This document shows, in pieces, positions 52,256-63,822 of a stretch of DNA of 64,000 nt. Each line of letters begins with the position of its first letter. Position 1 is the stretch's first letter. This DNA comes from Tatumella sp. JGM91 (GTDB lineage Bacteria; Pseudomonadota; Gammaproteobacteria; Enterobacterales; Enterobacteriaceae): the NCBI RefSeq assembly GCF_018257575.1, contig NZ_JAERJP010000019.1, forward strand, positions 1 through 64,000, given 5' to 3'. The position numbers were made by a program, and so were the translations under genes. The notes below the pieces were generated by a model. That model was not told where the DNA came from, searched no databases, and saw nothing but the letters and a program-made list of their open reading frames with translations.

Positions 52256-53437
52256 ATGGAATTACGTAAATACCTGCTGCCGGGACTGTTTTCGGTCACT
52301 TTGCTCAGCGGTTGTTCGCTATTCAGTGGCGAAGAAGATGTGGTGAAAATGTCGCCACTGCCTAAAGTGGAAAATCAGTTCACGCCGGTTCAGGTGTGGG
52401 ATAAATCGGTAGGAGACGGGGTGGGTGATTTCTATTCCAACCTTCACCCTGCATGGCAGGACAATACAGTCTATGCTGCCGATCGTTTTGGTATTGTTGA
52501 AGCACTGGATGCCGATACCGGTAAGCAGAAATGGAAGGTTGACCTTTCCACCCGTACCGGATTCTTCTCTTCGAATATTTCGGCAATGCTGTCCGGGGGG
52601 ATTACCGTTCAGGGTGGTCTGCTATACATCGGCAGTGAACACGGTGAAGTTTTTGCCCTGAATAGCAGTGACGGTTCAGTTGCATGGAAAGTGCCGGTTG
52701 CCGGTGAAGCTCTGTCGCACCCGGTGGTCAGCGACGGGCTGGTATTAATCCATACCAGCAATGGCATCCTGCAGGCCCTTGACCAGAATACCGGCGCCAG
52801 TAAATGGATGGTCAATCTGGATGTGCCGGCACTGTCGTTACGCGGTGAATCCGCGCCAGCGGTTGCTTTTGGTGGCGCGATTGTCGGTGGTGATAACGGC
52901 CGTGTCAGTGCGGTCATTATGAACCAGGGCCAGATGATTTGGCAGCAGCGTATTTCTCAGCCAGGCGGTGCAACCGAAATTGATCGCCTGAGTGATGTGG
53001 ATGTAACGCCGGTTATTGTTAACGGGGTTGTTTACGCGCTGGCGTATAACGGTAACTTATCCGCGCTGGACTTGCGTTCAGGGCAAGTACTGTGGAAACG
53101 TGAAACCGGTGGCGTAAAAAATATTATTGTCGATAATGGCCGTATTTATCTGGTTGACCAGAACGATCGTGTCGATGCCGTCGCGACTGATGGTGGTGTT
53201 GCTATCTGGCGTCAAAGTGAATTACTGCACCGTAATCTGACTGCACCGGTACTGTATGACGGTTATCTGGTCGTTGGTGATGCAGAGGGCTATCTGCACT
53301 GGATCAATACTGCTGATGGCCGCTTTGTTGCTCAGCAGAAAGCAGACAGTTCCGGTTTCCAGACCAACCCTATTGTAGCCGGAGATAAGCTGATTATTCA
53401 GGCGAAAAAAGGTGAGGTTTACGCGTTTAAGCGCTGA
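52256..53437 (+). CDS. bamB: Outer membrane protein assembly factor BamB (lipoprotein)
   Basis: BamB (393 aa) is the eight-bladed beta-propeller lipoprotein of the BAM complex and binds BamA POTRA domains. A lipobox LSGC follows a hydrophobic signal (cysteine about residue 20). Repeated propeller motifs are visible (ALDADTGKQKWKV, ALNSSDGSVAWKV, ALDLRSGQVLWKRETG). The length equals E. coli. It lies between yfgM and der, with a hairpin after it. Confidence 0.97.
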   Translation: MELRKYLLPGLFSVTLLSGCSLFSGEEDVVKMSPLPKVENQFTPVQVWDKSVGDGVGDFYSNLHPAWQDNTVYAADRFGIVEALDADTGKQKWKVDLSTRTGFFSSNISAMLSGGITVQGGLLYIGSEHGEVFALNSSDGSVAWKVPVAGEALSHPVVSDGLVLIHTSNGILQALDQNTGASKWMVNLDVPALSLRGESAPAVAFGGAIVGGDNGRVSAVIMNQGQMIWQQRISQPGGATEIDRLSDVDVTPVIVNGVVYALAYNGNLSALDLRSGQVLWKRETGGVKNIIVDNGRIYLVDQNDRVDAVATDGGVAIWRQSELLHRNLTAPVLYDGYLVVGDAEGYLHWINTADGRFVAQQKADSSGFQTNPIVAGDKLIIQAKKGEVYAFKR

Positions 53438-53476
53438 GTAACGGTTAAAAATACGGTATAGAAATACCTGCTAATG

Positions 53477-53510
53477 ACGGCTCCTGTGATACAGGGGCCG
53501 TTTCGTTTTT
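53477..53510 (+). terminator. Terminator after bamB
   Basis: ACGGCTCCTGT and ACAGGGGCCGT form a long stem with one internal mismatch, followed by TTTCGTTTTT. Confidence 0.75.
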
Positions 53511-53609
53511 CTTCGACCTGAAGATTTTCTGCTGAATAGTCTGAACTCTGCATCAGGAATCGTTATAATCTCCGGATTCGGTCGAAATTTTTTGTAATGA
53601 GGCTTTATT

Positions 53610-55097
53610 ATGGTACCTGTGGTCGCGCTTGTTGGACGCCCCAACGTAGGAAAATCCACTCTTTTTAACCGGTTAACGCGTACCCGCGATGCGCTTGTAG
53701 CGGATTTCCCTGGTCTGACACGTGATCGTAAGTACGGACGCGCAGAAGTTGAGGGCCAGGAATATATTGTTATTGATACCGGAGGTATCGATGGCATGGA
53801 AGAAGGCGTTGAAAACCGGATGGCTGCCCAGTCACTGATGGCCATCGAAGAGGCTGATATCGTCCTGTTCCTGGTCGATGCCCGCGCCGGGGTGATGCCT
53901 GCCGATGAACAGATTGCCCGGCATTTACGTACCCGTCAAAAACCTACCTTCCTGGTGGCGAACAAAACTGACGGCATGGACCCGGATAATGCCGTACTTG
54001 ATTTCTACTCACTGGGAATGGGCGATATTCATCCGATTGCTGCAACCCATGGCCGCGGTGTGCATAACCTGCTGGAAGCGGTACTTGAGCCGTGGATGGA
54101 AACCCCGGAAATTGAAACTCTGACGGAAGAGCAGGAAAATGCGGCATACTGGGCCGCCCTGGAAGCCGAAGAGAATGACACCATTCCGGAAGATGAAGAA
54201 GACGACTTTGATCCGACGACCCTGCCGATCAAACTGGCGATTGTCGGCCGTCCGAACGTCGGTAAATCAACCCTGACGAACCGTATTCTCGGCGAAGATC
54301 GGGTGGTGGTTTATGATATGCCGGGTACCACCCGCGACAGTATTTATATTCCGATGGAACGTGATGATCGTGAATATATATTGATTGATACTGCCGGAGT
54401 TCGTAAACGCGGTAAAGTGACTGATACGGTAGAAAAATTCTCGGTCATCAAAACATTACAGGCAATTGAAGATGCTAACGTTGTCCTGCTGGTGATTGAT
54501 GCCCATGAAGGTATTTCAGATCAGGATCTTTCTCTGCTGGGCTTTATCCTTAACAGTGGCCGTTCGCTGGTTATTGTCGTCAATAAATGGGATGGTCTTT
54601 CTCAGGAAATCAAAGAGGAAGTTAAAGAAGCCCTCGACTACCGGTTAGGGTTTATTGATTTTGCCCGTGTTCACTTTATTTCTGCACTGCATGGCAGTGG
54701 TGTAGGTAACCTGTTTGAGTCAATAACCGAAGCCTACGACAGTTCGACCCGCCGGGTGAATACTTCACTGCTGACCCGTGTGATGAACATGGCTGCAGAC
54801 GATCACCAGCCGCCACTGGTTCGCGGACGACGTGTAAAACTGAAATATGCTCATGCCGGTGGGTATAATCCCCCGATTGTGGTGATCCACGGGAATCAGG
54901 TAAAAGACCTGCCGGATTCTTATAAACGTTATCTGATGAACTATTTCCGCCGTTCACTGAATGTTATGGGCACACCGATCCGTATTCAGTTTAAGGAAGG
55001 GGATAACCCGTATGCAGGTAAGCGTAATTTACTGACGCCGACCCAGCAGCGTAAACGTCAGCGTCTGATGTCACATCTGAAAAAGAATAAGCGTTAA
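53610..55097 (+). CDS. der: Ribosome biogenesis GTPase Der (EngA)
   Basis: Der (495 aa) is an essential GTPase for 50S maturation with two G domains in tandem: GRPNVGKS at 9-16 with DTGGIDG and NKTDG, and a second GRPNVGKS near residue 211 with DTAGVRKRG and NKWDGL. A KH-like domain ends the protein ([38 protein letters not shown]). The acidic linker [15 protein letters not shown] lies between the G domains. A terminator follows. Confidence 0.98.
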   Translation: MVPVVALVGRPNVGKSTLFNRLTRTRDALVADFPGLTRDRKYGRAEVEGQEYIVIDTGGIDGMEEGVENRMAAQSLMAIEEADIVLFLVDARAGVMPADEQIARHLRTRQKPTFLVANKTDGMDPDNAVLDFYSLGMGDIHPIAATHGRGVHNLLEAVLEPWMETPEIETLTEEQENAAYWAALEAEENDTIPEDEEDDFDPTTLPIKLAIVGRPNVGKSTLTNRILGEDRVVVYDMPGTTRDSIYIPMERDDREYILIDTAGVRKRGKVTDTVEKFSVIKTLQAIEDANVVLLVIDAHEGISDQDLSLLGFILNSGRSLVIVVNKWDGLSQEIKEEVKEALDYRLGFIDFARVHFISALHGSGVGNLFESITEAYDSSTRRVNTSLLTRVMNMAADDHQPPLVRGRRVKLKYAHAGGYNPPIVVIHGNQVKDLPDSYKRYLMNYFRRSLNVMGTPIRIQFKEGDNPYAGKRNLLTPTQQRKRQRLMSHLKKNKR

Positions 55098-55108
55098 TTA
55101 TCGGGAAA

Positions 55109-55132
55109 GAGGGCTGTTATGCCCTCTTTTTT
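55109..55132 (+). terminator. Terminator between der and yfgJ
   Basis: GAGGGC and GCCCTC pair around TGTTAT and are followed by six T residues, directly before the yfgJ ribosome site. Confidence 0.85.
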
Positions 55133-55148
55133 GATCAGGAGAATGCAT

Positions 55149-55364
55149 ATGACTTTGTTATGTTGTCACTGTCAGTCAGAGCTCACCACACAGGGGGAAG
55201 CTCTGCACTGCCCACGCTGTGGTATTGACTTCCGCAAGGTTGCTTACTGTCCTGAATGCCGTACACCGCTGCAGGTACTGAAAGCCTGCGGCGCGGTCGA
55301 CTTCTTTTGCCAGCAGCATGGCCTGCTGTCATCCAGCCGGGTGCTCTGGCTGGCTGAGGCGTAA
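55149..55364 (+). CDS. yfgJ: YfgJ-like zinc-ribbon protein
   Basis: A 71-residue protein with two zinc ribbons, CCHCQSEL / CPRCGIDF and CPECRTPL / C..AVDFFCQQHGLL. The role is unknown; it resembles E. coli YfgJ, which also follows der. The ATG at 55149 is chosen because AGGAG lies seven bases upstream, whereas the ATG at 55143 is too close. The last 36 bases overlap the 3' end of a convergent AraC-type gene. Confidence 0.85.
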   Translation: MTLLCCHCQSELTTQGEALHCPRCGIDFRKVAYCPECRTPLQVLKACGAVDFFCQQHGLLSSSRVLWLAEA

Positions 55365-56267
55365 GGCGGGGCCGGGTGGCTGCTCAGCACTGAGTGGCAG
55401 GTAAATATCCGTGATCAACTGATGCTCTGAAACCTGGTGTACAAAATTATGGTAGTGAAAATATAACGGGAAATCACGCAAGGTCTCCCCGCTGCCAGGC
55501 AGCCAGTCGCGATAGAGTGACTGCGCAATCCCGGTCAGCTGGTCGTGGGATCCCCGGTGCCGGACTACCGCACAGCGGCCGCCCGGGATGGTACTGTTCA
55601 GGACACCATAACTATTATTTTCGGGGATGGGGGCCGTCACCTCGCCGCAAATCTTAAAACGGAATCTCTGCGGGTCGCAGCATGTCGGATCATCCGGGGC
55701 AATACCAAATGTCCGGCTGCGGCTTACCGGCGATAAACCGGACGCTTTCCGCCAGGCAACAAACCGTGTCGCTGTTTCGTTAATTGCTTCCGGTGTTCCG
55801 CAGTGGGTCAGCATGGCTGTCTGTATATCCGCAACGCTAACAATCGTCACCTGTAACATGTTTTCTCTCCTCATCATCGGGGGGCGGGGCATACACTGAT
55901 ACCACCGCAGCCAGCCGGGCCGGTGACGAAATTCTCCGGGGGTCATTCCGAACACCTGTTTAAAGGCACGGCTGAATGATTCAGCATGTGTAAACCCCGT
56001 ATCCAGCGCGATATCAGTGATTTTCTGGTAAGGATTAAATGCCAGCCGGTATGACGCATAACGCAGGCGCAGTAACTGAATATAGCGTCCGGGAGGGATC
56101 CCCGCATAGGCTGTAAACTGGCGGTGAAAATGGAAAGGCGAAGAACAGGCCACTTTGCTGAGGTTTTCCAGCAGCAGCGGCTCGCAAAGATGACTGTCGA
56201 TATATTCCAGCACCCGGGTCAGGCGTTTATGGTAGTCAGTGGTATAACGTTGTTTGTCTGTCAGCAT
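55329..56267 (-). CDS. AraC-family regulator with GyrI-like effector domain
   Basis: This 312-residue protein has an N-terminal AraC helix-turn-helix pair (LSKVACSSPFHFHRQFTAYAG, and ITDIALDTGFTHAESFSRAFKQVFGMTPGEFR), then a GyrI/SbmC-like domain (about 137-300, with TFGIAPDDP, IPGGRCAVVRHRGSHDQL and DIYLPL). This layout is like Rob and many drug- or peptide-responsive regulators; the ligand and targets are unknown. It is not the standard neighbour of der and xseA, so it is probably an accessory gene. It overlaps yfgJ by 36 bases tail to tail. Confidence 0.85.
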   Translation of the reverse strand: MLTDKQRYTTDYHKRLTRVLEYIDSHLCEPLLLENLSKVACSSPFHFHRQFTAYAGIPPGRYIQLLRLRYASYRLAFNPYQKITDIALDTGFTHAESFSRAFKQVFGMTPGEFRHRPGWLRWYQCMPRPPMMRRENMLQVTIVSVADIQTAMLTHCGTPEAINETATRFVAWRKASGLSPVSRSRTFGIAPDDPTCCDPQRFRFKICGEVTAPIPENNSYGVLNSTIPGGRCAVVRHRGSHDQLTGIAQSLYRDWLPGSGETLRDFPLYFHYHNFVHQVSEHQLITDIYLPLSAEQPPGPALRLSQPEHPAG

Positions 56268-56343
56268 GGCATTTTCTCCTGTCGGTGGAGTATGCCGCGG
56301 GGCCAGGGGATTGTCCTGACCGATCTTGCTGAGTTAACCGCAG

Positions 56344-57741
56344 TTATGACTGACTGGCCGGACCGGAGGAAGGCTTACGCGTTTTTTTTGCCGGGCTGAC
56401 CGGCATTGTTGCGGTGACCTCACTTTCCACCCAGCCATCGTTCAGACGGGTGCGAAGGGTATCACCGCGTTGTAACTGGCGGGTATTTTTGATGACATCA
56501 CCGTTACTGCTGGTAGTAACACTGAACCCCCGTGCAAGGGTTGCCAGCGGGCTGGCACTTTCCAGCTGTACCGCCAGCGTGCCAAATCTCTGCCGGCTGC
56601 CATTAAGCTGTTTTTCCATCGCTTGCCTCAGCCGGTAGTGAACCAGACTCAGGTCCTGTGCCGCCTGATAAAGCAGTGGCTGTGGCTGGTGGCGTTGTAA
56701 ACGCTGTGACAACTGTTCAAAGCGCAGGTTGTGTTTCTGTAACTGCTGCTGTAACGCCGCCTGCAGCTGACGCTGCTGTTGCAGTAACAGGTTTTGTTGT
56801 CTTGTCAGACGTAATTGCGGATGTTGCTGATGAAGGCGGTGCTGTAACTGACTGAAACTACGCTGACGACGGGCCAGGTAGTAATCCATCGCCATTTCCA
56901 TCTGCTGTTGTGCTGACAGCAACTGGCGAAGCAGTTCTGTCTGATTACGGCTAATCAGCTCTGCGGCGGCTGACGGCGTCGGTGCCCGCAGATCAGCGAC
57001 AAAATCACAGATAGTGATATCGGTTTCGTGGCCTACGGCGCTGACGACCGGTAATCTGCTGGCGAATATGGCTCTGGCAACCCGCTCGTCATTAAAACAC
57101 CATAAATCTTCAAGGGAACCGCCACCGCGTCCGACAATTAATATGTCGCACTCATTACGCTGGTTTGCCAGTTCAATCGCCCGGACTATGGCCGGTACCG
57201 CCTCATTACCCTGAACAGCAGTGGGGTAAATAATCACCGGTAATGAGGGATCCCTGCGGCGCAGTACCTGCAGGATATCGTGCAGAGCGGCACCGGTCGC
57301 CGACGTAATTACCCCGACCTGACGGGCCGGTGAGGGCAGTGGCTGTTTATACTCCGCGGCAAACAAGCCCTCCGCCTGCAGACGGCTTTTCAGCTCGGTG
57401 AACTGTTGTTGCAGCAGACCTTCACCCGCTGGCTGCATACTCTCGACAATCAGCTGATAATCACCACGCGGGTCATACAGGGTAACCGAGGCGCGAACCA
57501 GGACCTGTTGTCCGTTCTGCGGACGAAATGAGACCCGCTGATTACTGCTGCGGAACATGGCACTGCGCACCTGAGCATTGTCATCTTTCAGGGTAAAGTA
57601 CCAGTGCCCTGACGATGGCCGGGTAAAGTTGGATATCTCGGCTGTCAGCCAGATACGCCCCATTTCATGCTCCAGCAATTTGCGGACCGTTGTATTCAGG
57701 CGGCTGACAGAGAAAATTGTGGCGTTTTCGTCGTGCAACAT
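56344..57741 (-). CDS. xseA: Exodeoxyribonuclease VII large subunit
   Basis: XseA (465 aa) forms the single-strand-specific exonuclease with XseB. An N-terminal OB-type domain is visible ([23 protein letters not shown]). The catalytic core has [32 protein letters not shown] and [27 protein letters not shown] long glutamine-rich coiled coil (about 255-380) and a C-terminal segment follow. It diverges from guaB, as in E. coli. Confidence 0.97.
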   Translation of the reverse strand: MLHDENATIFSVSRLNTTVRKLLEHEMGRIWLTAEISNFTRPSSGHWYFTLKDDNAQVRSAMFRSSNQRVSFRPQNGQQVLVRASVTLYDPRGDYQLIVESMQPAGEGLLQQQFTELKSRLQAEGLFAAEYKQPLPSPARQVGVITSATGAALHDILQVLRRRDPSLPVIIYPTAVQGNEAVPAIVRAIELANQRNECDILIVGRGGGSLEDLWCFNDERVARAIFASRLPVVSAVGHETDITICDFVADLRAPTPSAAAELISRNQTELLRQLLSAQQQMEMAMDYYLARRQRSFSQLQHRLHQQHPQLRLTRQQNLLLQQQRQLQAALQQQLQKHNLRFEQLSQRLQRHQPQPLLYQAAQDLSLVHYRLRQAMEKQLNGSRQRFGTLAVQLESASPLATLARGFSVTTSSNGDVIKNTRQLQRGDTLRTRLNDGWVESEVTATMPVSPAKKTRKPSSGPASQS

Positions 57742-57853
57742 GTGATGAAGATCAAATAATAAATCAGCGGGTTAATCAACCGATACTACAGTGACGTGAA
57801 TAAGTATCAAGACTTTTTTATAAAAAAAGCTGGAGGCAAGCGTCCTGCCCCTG

Positions 57854-57859
57854 TATAAT
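57854..57859 (+). promoter_or_regulatory. -10 element of guaBA
   Basis: TATAAT about 42 bases before guaB, preceded by an A/T-rich stretch (57810-57828) that could act as an UP element. The -35 region is poor. No convincing PurR operator is seen. Confidence 0.55.
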
Positions 57860-57900
57860 TCCGCTGCAATATTTTATCACTCCCAGGCCGAGATATTGCT

Positions 57901-59367
57901 ATGCTAAGAATCATTAAAGAAGCCCTCACGTTTGACGATGTTTTACTCGTTCCTGCACACTCTACCGTCCTGCCGAACACCGCAGAACTTGGTACCCGAC
58001 TGACAAAAAATATCCGTCTGAATATCCCGATGGTTTCCGCTGCCATGGATACCGTGACCGAAGCCCGTCTGGCGATTGCGCTGGCACAGGAAGGTGGTCT
58101 GGGCTTTATTCATAAGAATATGACCATTGAACGTCAGGCTGAAGAAGTTCGTAAGGTGAAGAAGTATGAAAGTGGCGTGGTCGTTGATCCGCAAACTGTA
58201 CTGCCTTCCACCACGCTGCTTGAAGTTAAACGTCTGACTGAAGCGAATGGTTTTGCCGGTTATCCTGTCGTCAATGTCGATAAGCAACTGGTCGGCATCA
58301 TTACCGGTCGTGATGTACGTTTTGTGACCGATCTGAATCAGCCGGTTTCTGCGGTTATGACTCCGAAAGAGCGTCTGGTTACTGTTAAAGAAAACGACTC
58401 CCGTGAAGTGGTTCTGCAAAAGATGCACGAAAAGCGTATCGAAAAAGCGCTGGTGGTTGACGATGCGTTCCATCTGCAGGGCATGATCACGGTGAAAGAC
58501 TTCCAGAAAGCCGAACGTAAGCCTAATGCCTGTAAAGACAGTCATGGCCGCCTGCGGGTCGGTGCCGCGGTGGGTGCCGGTGCCGGTAATGAAGAACGTG
58601 TTGATGCGCTGGTGGCTGCCGGTGTTGATGTGCTGTTGATTGACTCTTCCCACGGCCATTCTGAAGGTGTATTACAGCGTATTCGTAATACCCGCGAAAA
58701 ATACCCTGACCTGGAAATCATTGGCGGTAACGTGGCTACGGCAGCAGGGGCTAAAGCTCTGGCCGATGCCGGTGTCAGCGCGGTTAAAGTCGGTATTGGT
58801 CCTGGCTCTATCTGTACTACCCGTATTGTGACCGGCGTCGGTGTTCCGCAGATCAGTGCGGTATCGGATGCGGTGGATGCACTGGAAGGTACCGGTATTC
58901 CTGTGATTGCTGACGGCGGGATCCGTTTCTCTGGTGATATCGCCAAAGCGATTGCTGCCGGTGCATCCTGTGTGATGGTCGGTTCAATGCTGGCGGGGAC
59001 CGACGAGTCTCCGGGAGAAATTGAACTGTATCAGGGCCGTTCGTTCAAGTCTTACCGTGGTATGGGTTCACTGGGTGCGATGTCTAAAGGTTCTTCTGAT
59101 CGTTACTTCCAGTCGGATAATGCGGCGGATAAACTGGTTCCTGAAGGCATTGAAGGCCGTGTGGCTTATAAAGGCCATCTGAAAGCGATCATTCATCAGC
59201 AGATGGGTGGCCTGCGGTCATGTATGGGCCTGACCGGTTGTCAGACAATCGATGAACTGCGTACCAGGGCTGAATTTGTCCGTATCAGTGGTGCCGGGAT
59301 TTCTGAAAGTCACGTACATGATGTGACTATTACCAAAGAAGCACCGAACTACCGTACCGGATCTTAA
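57901..59367 (+). CDS. guaB: IMP dehydrogenase
   Basis: GuaB (488 aa) oxidises IMP to XMP, the first committed step to GMP. The catalytic cysteine is in [13 protein letters not shown] (about 305) and the flap follows. A pair of CBS domains interrupts the barrel (about 93-205). The C-terminal part contains [12 protein letters not shown]. guaA starts 66 bases downstream, forming the guaBA operon. Confidence 0.98.
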   Translation: MLRIIKEALTFDDVLLVPAHSTVLPNTAELGTRLTKNIRLNIPMVSAAMDTVTEARLAIALAQEGGLGFIHKNMTIERQAEEVRKVKKYESGVVVDPQTVLPSTTLLEVKRLTEANGFAGYPVVNVDKQLVGIITGRDVRFVTDLNQPVSAVMTPKERLVTVKENDSREVVLQKMHEKRIEKALVVDDAFHLQGMITVKDFQKAERKPNACKDSHGRLRVGAAVGAGAGNEERVDALVAAGVDVLLIDSSHGHSEGVLQRIRNTREKYPDLEIIGGNVATAAGAKALADAGVSAVKVGIGPGSICTTRIVTGVGVPQISAVSDAVDALEGTGIPVIADGGIRFSGDIAKAIAAGASCVMVGSMLAGTDESPGEIELYQGRSFKSYRGMGSLGAMSKGSSDRYFQSDNAADKLVPEGIEGRVAYKGHLKAIIHQQMGGLRSCMGLTGCQTIDELRTRAEFVRISGAGISESHVHDVTITKEAPNYRTGS

Positions 59368-59433
59368 TTTCTTTCTGTTTCCCGCGCCTGGCTGATCGCC
59401 GGGCGCTCTGTAATTTTTGCCTGGAACACTGTA

Positions 59434-61014
59434 ATGACGACGGAAAATATTCATAAACATCGTATCCTGATCCTTGATTTCGGATCTCAGTACACTCAGC
59501 TGGTGGCACGTCGTGTGCGTGAGCTGGGCGTATACTGTGAGCTGTGGGCCTGGGATGTCACCGAAGAACAAATCCGCCAGTTTAACCCTAACGGCATTAT
59601 CCTTTCCGGGGGGCCGGAAAGTACCACCGAACAAAACAGCCCGCGTGCTCCTGAGTATGTATTTACTGCCGGTGTTCCGGTTCTGGGTGTTTGTTATGGT
59701 ATGCAAACCATGGCAATGCAGTTGGGGGGGCAGGTTCAGGGCTCGTCTGAGCGTGAATTTGGTTTTGCTCAGGTTGAAATTACCTCAGACAGTGCGCTGG
59801 TGAAGGGGATTCAGGATAGCCTGAACCAGGCGGGTGCGCCGCTGCTGGATGTCTGGATGAGTCACGGCGATAAAGTGACTGCGATCCCTGATGACTTTGT
59901 CACGGTAGCCAGTACCGAAACCTGTCCGTTTGCCATTATGGCGAATGAAGAAAAACGTTTTTATGGCGTACAGTTTCACCCGGAAGTTACCCATACCCGT
60001 CAGGGCCAGGAACTGCTGAAACGCTTTGTCCTGGATATTTGTCAGTGCGAAGCCCTGTGGACGCCGGCTAAAATCATCGATGATGCTGTGGCCCGCCTCA
60101 GTGAACAGGTAGGGGATGACCATGTGATCCTTGGTCTGTCAGGCGGTGTTGATTCTTCTGTGACTGCCCTGTTACTGCACCGTGCTATCGGCTCACGTCT
60201 GACCTGTGTATTTGTCGATAATGGTCTGTTACGTCTGAACGAAGCTGAGCAGGTGATGGAAATGTTCGGTGACCAGTTCGGGCTGAACATTGTACATGTC
60301 AATGCCGAAAACCGTTTCCTGGATGCACTGGCAGGTATTGATGAGCCTGAAGCGAAACGTAAAACTATCGGCCGCGTATTTGTTGAAGTTTTCGACGAAG
60401 AAGCGCTGAAACTGAATAACGTGAAATGGCTGGCTCAGGGGACTATCTACCCGGATGTTATTGAATCAGCGGCCTCTGCTACCGGTAAAGCGCATGTGAT
60501 TAAGTCACACCACAATGTGGGCGGCTTGCCGAAAGAAATGAAGATGGGTCTGGTTGAGCCACTGAAAGAGCTGTTTAAAGATGAAGTGCGCAAAATCGGT
60601 CTCGAACTGGGTCTGCCGTACGATATGCTGTACCGTCATCCGTTCCCGGGACCTGGTCTGGGTGTCCGTGTACTGGGTGAAGTGAAAAAAGAGTACTGTG
60701 ATCTGCTGCGCCGTGCCGATGCTATCTTTATTGAAGAACTGCACAAAGCTGATCTGTATAACAAAGTCAGCCAGGCCTTTACTGTATTCCTGCCGGTACG
60801 TTCGGTCGGTGTGATGGGTGATGGCCGTAAGTACGACTGGGTGGTATCTCTGCGTGCTGTCGAAACTATCGACTTTATGACAGCTCACTGGGCACACCTG
60901 CCGTATGATTTCCTCGGCCGTGTATCTAACCGCATCATCAATGAAGTCGATGGTATTTCGCGTGTCGTATACGATATCAGCGGTAAACCACCGGCCACCA
61001 TTGAGTGGGAATGA
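59434..61014 (+). CDS. guaA: GMP synthase (glutamine-hydrolysing)
   Basis: GuaA (526 aa) aminates XMP to GMP. The N-terminal class I glutaminase has Cys87 in GVCYGMQ and the histidine in FHPEVTHT. The ATP-pyrophosphatase domain has the P-loop SGGVDSS, and the C-terminal dimerisation domain ends PPATIEWE. The length is one residue above E. coli. A strong terminator follows, and beyond it the genome turns to accessory DNA. Confidence 0.98.
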   Translation: MTTENIHKHRILILDFGSQYTQLVARRVRELGVYCELWAWDVTEEQIRQFNPNGIILSGGPESTTEQNSPRAPEYVFTAGVPVLGVCYGMQTMAMQLGGQVQGSSEREFGFAQVEITSDSALVKGIQDSLNQAGAPLLDVWMSHGDKVTAIPDDFVTVASTETCPFAIMANEEKRFYGVQFHPEVTHTRQGQELLKRFVLDICQCEALWTPAKIIDDAVARLSEQVGDDHVILGLSGGVDSSVTALLLHRAIGSRLTCVFVDNGLLRLNEAEQVMEMFGDQFGLNIVHVNAENRFLDALAGIDEPEAKRKTIGRVFVEVFDEEALKLNNVKWLAQGTIYPDVIESAASATGKAHVIKSHHNVGGLPKEMKMGLVEPLKELFKDEVRKIGLELGLPYDMLYRHPFPGPGLGVRVLGEVKKEYCDLLRRADAIFIEELHKADLYNKVSQAFTVFLPVRSVGVMGDGRKYDWVVSLRAVETIDFMTAHWAHLPYDFLGRVSNRIINEVDGISRVVYDISGKPPATIEWE

Positions 61015-61061
61015 TTTCGCGTCTGGCAACAGCCTGCACGTAAAAGCAGTAAAGTACCTCT

Positions 61062-61087
61062 AAGCCCGCGTAACTGCGGGCTTTTTT
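61062..61087 (+). terminator. guaBA terminator
   Basis: AAGCCCGC and GCGGGCTT pair around six bases and the T run continues to TTTTTT. Confidence 0.9.
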
Positions 61088-61220
61088 GTGTCTGGCAGCG
61101 ATTAGTAACGGGAAGTGATCCTACCCGCGTAATATCGGTAAGTTTCAAGGTCGTTGTCTGACCTTACACGCAATAGTGGGCATACGATTAAGTGAGTAAA
61201 CTTTCAGCCAGAGGTGACTC

Positions 61221-61497
61221 ATGGCAAAAGCGACATCAACCAGCAAGAAGCCCCGTAAACAAACACACACCTGAATTCCTCGATGCAGCCCGGCGTGGCT
61301 GCTGCCCGCCAGCTCAGTCTTTACGAATCGCAGTTCTGTACCCGGCGCAGTAAGTAACAGCAACAAATCACTTCTTCAGAAGGTGAAAATGAACTGGCCG
61401 CAAAAAATGCCCGGTTAAAGCGGCAACGGACAGAACGGGATGAGGAACTGGCTATTCTCCAAAAGACCGCGACAGACTTCGCGAAGCGCCTGAAATG
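61221..61497 (+). pseudogene. IS3-family transposase OrfA, frameshifted
   Basis: The frame begins MAKATSTSKKPRKQ, then a single-base shift in a CA run brings a stop. Read in the next frame it continues TPEFLDAA, GVAAARQLSLYESQ, then a stop within RRSK, then NELAAKNARLKRQ and EELAILQKTATDFAKRLK-stop. These are the helix-turn-helix and leucine-zipper parts of OrfA. At least two disabling changes make it inactive. Confidence 0.8.
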
Positions 61498-61507
61498 AAG
61501 GCTGTCT

Positions 61508-61815
61508 TTTATTGAAAAATATCAGTCTGAGTTCAGCATCAAGGCTATGTGCCGGGTCCAGGTATCGCCTGCAGCGGCGGGTATGCCTGGTTCAAACGCC
61601 GTTACCAGGTCAGCCTGCGTCAGCCGTTCCGCCTTAACTGCGATAATGCTGTTCGCAGGGCGTTCAGTGCGGCAAAACAACAATATGGTGCGCCGCGTCT
61701 TGCAGCCGAACTGCCGGAATATAACGTGAAAACCATCGCCGTCAGCCAGCATCGCAAAAGCCAGCCGGGAGTTCAGTCCGGGCCTTGCTGTCACTTCTGG
61801 CAGAGCAGTGAGTAA
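61508..61815 (+). pseudogene. IS3-family transposase OrfB, N-terminal remnant
   Basis: The fragment starts in one frame as FIEKYQSEFSIKAMCRVQV and continues after a shift as GYAWFKRRYQVSLRQPFRLN, AVRRAFSAAKQQYGAPRLAAELPE and NVKTIAVSQHRK. This is the region before the integrase core of IS3-family OrfB; the catalytic DDE part is absent. It ends next to the LysR gene. Confidence 0.78.
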
Positions 61816-61822
61816 AATTACG

Positions 61823-62704
61823 TCAGGGTAACAGTAACTGATGTTTTACTTCATCAAACAGTGCAATCAGATGATCAGCTACCACTCTTACCCGCCGGGA
61901 ACCGGCAAGATCTGAATGCATCACCAGCCACAAGACCTGATCAACACCGATATCCGGGTCAACACAACGCAAATTGTGCTGCCGTGCCATAAAATGCGGC
62001 AGTACTCCGAAACCCAGGCCTGCGCTGACGGCTGAGACCTGAGAGGTCAGGGTATTTGCTGCCACACGGCAGGGTTTACCGCGTAGTTTACGCGTTACCC
62101 ATTGTGCCGCGGGCAGATGCTGGTGAGAGTCTCCCCATGAAATATAGTGTGTCTCATCCGGCGGCGTATTAGCCGCACCTGTCAGGTAACTGTCAGCCGC
62201 GTAAACACCGAAACCCACTGTTCCGAGCCGTTTCAATGTAAGGTGACCGGCTTCCGGCTTCACCATACGGATTGCTAAATCAGCATCCCGCCGGTGAAGA
62301 TTGACTGACTGTACACCACTGAGCACTTCCAGCCGCAGGCCGGGGTAGCGCCCGAGTAAATCTGCCAGTGATGGCATCACGAAATGGCTGGCAAGATTAT
62401 CTGAAGTTGCCAGTCTGACCATTCCGGCAACATTTTCCTGCAACTTTGCATGCTCAGCAAGCGCCATGCCCGCATATTCCAGAGCTTCTGCACGTTCAAG
62501 CAGCGCTTCCCCGTCATCTGTTAAGCGATATCCGCTCTGGTGACGGCTGAAAAGTGGCACAGAGAGTGACCTCTCAAGTCGTTCAAGGCGACGCGAAATA
62601 GTGGCAATCCCGATATTCATTGTTTCAGCGGCCGCACTCAGAGTGCCAGCCCGGGCGACGGCCAGAAAGATCCGGATATCGTCCCAGTGAAAAGAAGTAG
62701 TCAT
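61823..62704 (-). CDS. LysR-family transcriptional regulator
   Basis: A 293-residue LysR regulator. The N-terminal winged helix is complete (FHWDDIRIFLAVARAGTLSAAAETMN, IATISRRLERLERSLSVPLFSR, GYRLTDDGEALLERAE), and a substrate-binding-type effector domain follows (ATSDNLASHFVMPSLADLL, SAGLGFGVLPHFMA). It diverges from an aldo-keto reductase gene across 95 bases, the usual arrangement in which a LysR protein controls its neighbour. The effector is unknown. Confidence 0.88.
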   Translation of the reverse strand: MTTSFHWDDIRIFLAVARAGTLSAAAETMNIGIATISRRLERLERSLSVPLFSRHQSGYRLTDDGEALLERAEALEYAGMALAEHAKLQENVAGMVRLATSDNLASHFVMPSLADLLGRYPGLRLEVLSGVQSVNLHRRDADLAIRMVKPEAGHLTLKRLGTVGFGVYAADSYLTGAANTPPDETHYISWGDSHQHLPAAQWVTRKLRGKPCRVAANTLTSQVSAVSAGLGFGVLPHFMARQHNLRCVDPDIGVDQVLWLVMHSDLAGSRRVRVVADHLIALFDEVKHQLLLP

Positions 62705-62799
62705 TGTCTTTTTCCGTTAATGGAAACCAGCTATCCAGTTTCTGCTCTGTTTTATCATTTCAGGAAGGATGATACTGCACTCCCGATAAGGAGAGCACA

Positions 62800-63780
<981 letters not shown>

Positions 63781-63822
63781 AATGCAACCGATTCGTTTCT
63801 CTGAGGTTTTTGAAGGTAATTT

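Larger units (their letters stand above)
61160..61815 (+). mobile_element. Decayed IS3-family insertion sequence
   Basis: Remnants of OrfA and the first part of OrfB of an IS3-family transposase can be followed through several frameshifts and stops. The 3' half, with the DDE catalytic region and right end, is missing. The left boundary is an estimate, as no clear terminal repeat pair is visible. It separates guaBA from the LysR/aldo-keto reductase group and supports insertion at this point in the past. It is not the same element as the one at the window start. Confidence 0.75.

Noticed and set aside
57826..57856. Possible PurR operator before guaB (AGGCAAGCGTCCTGCC)
   Set aside because: Only the left half resembles the consensus; the right half does not match, so it is too weak to call.
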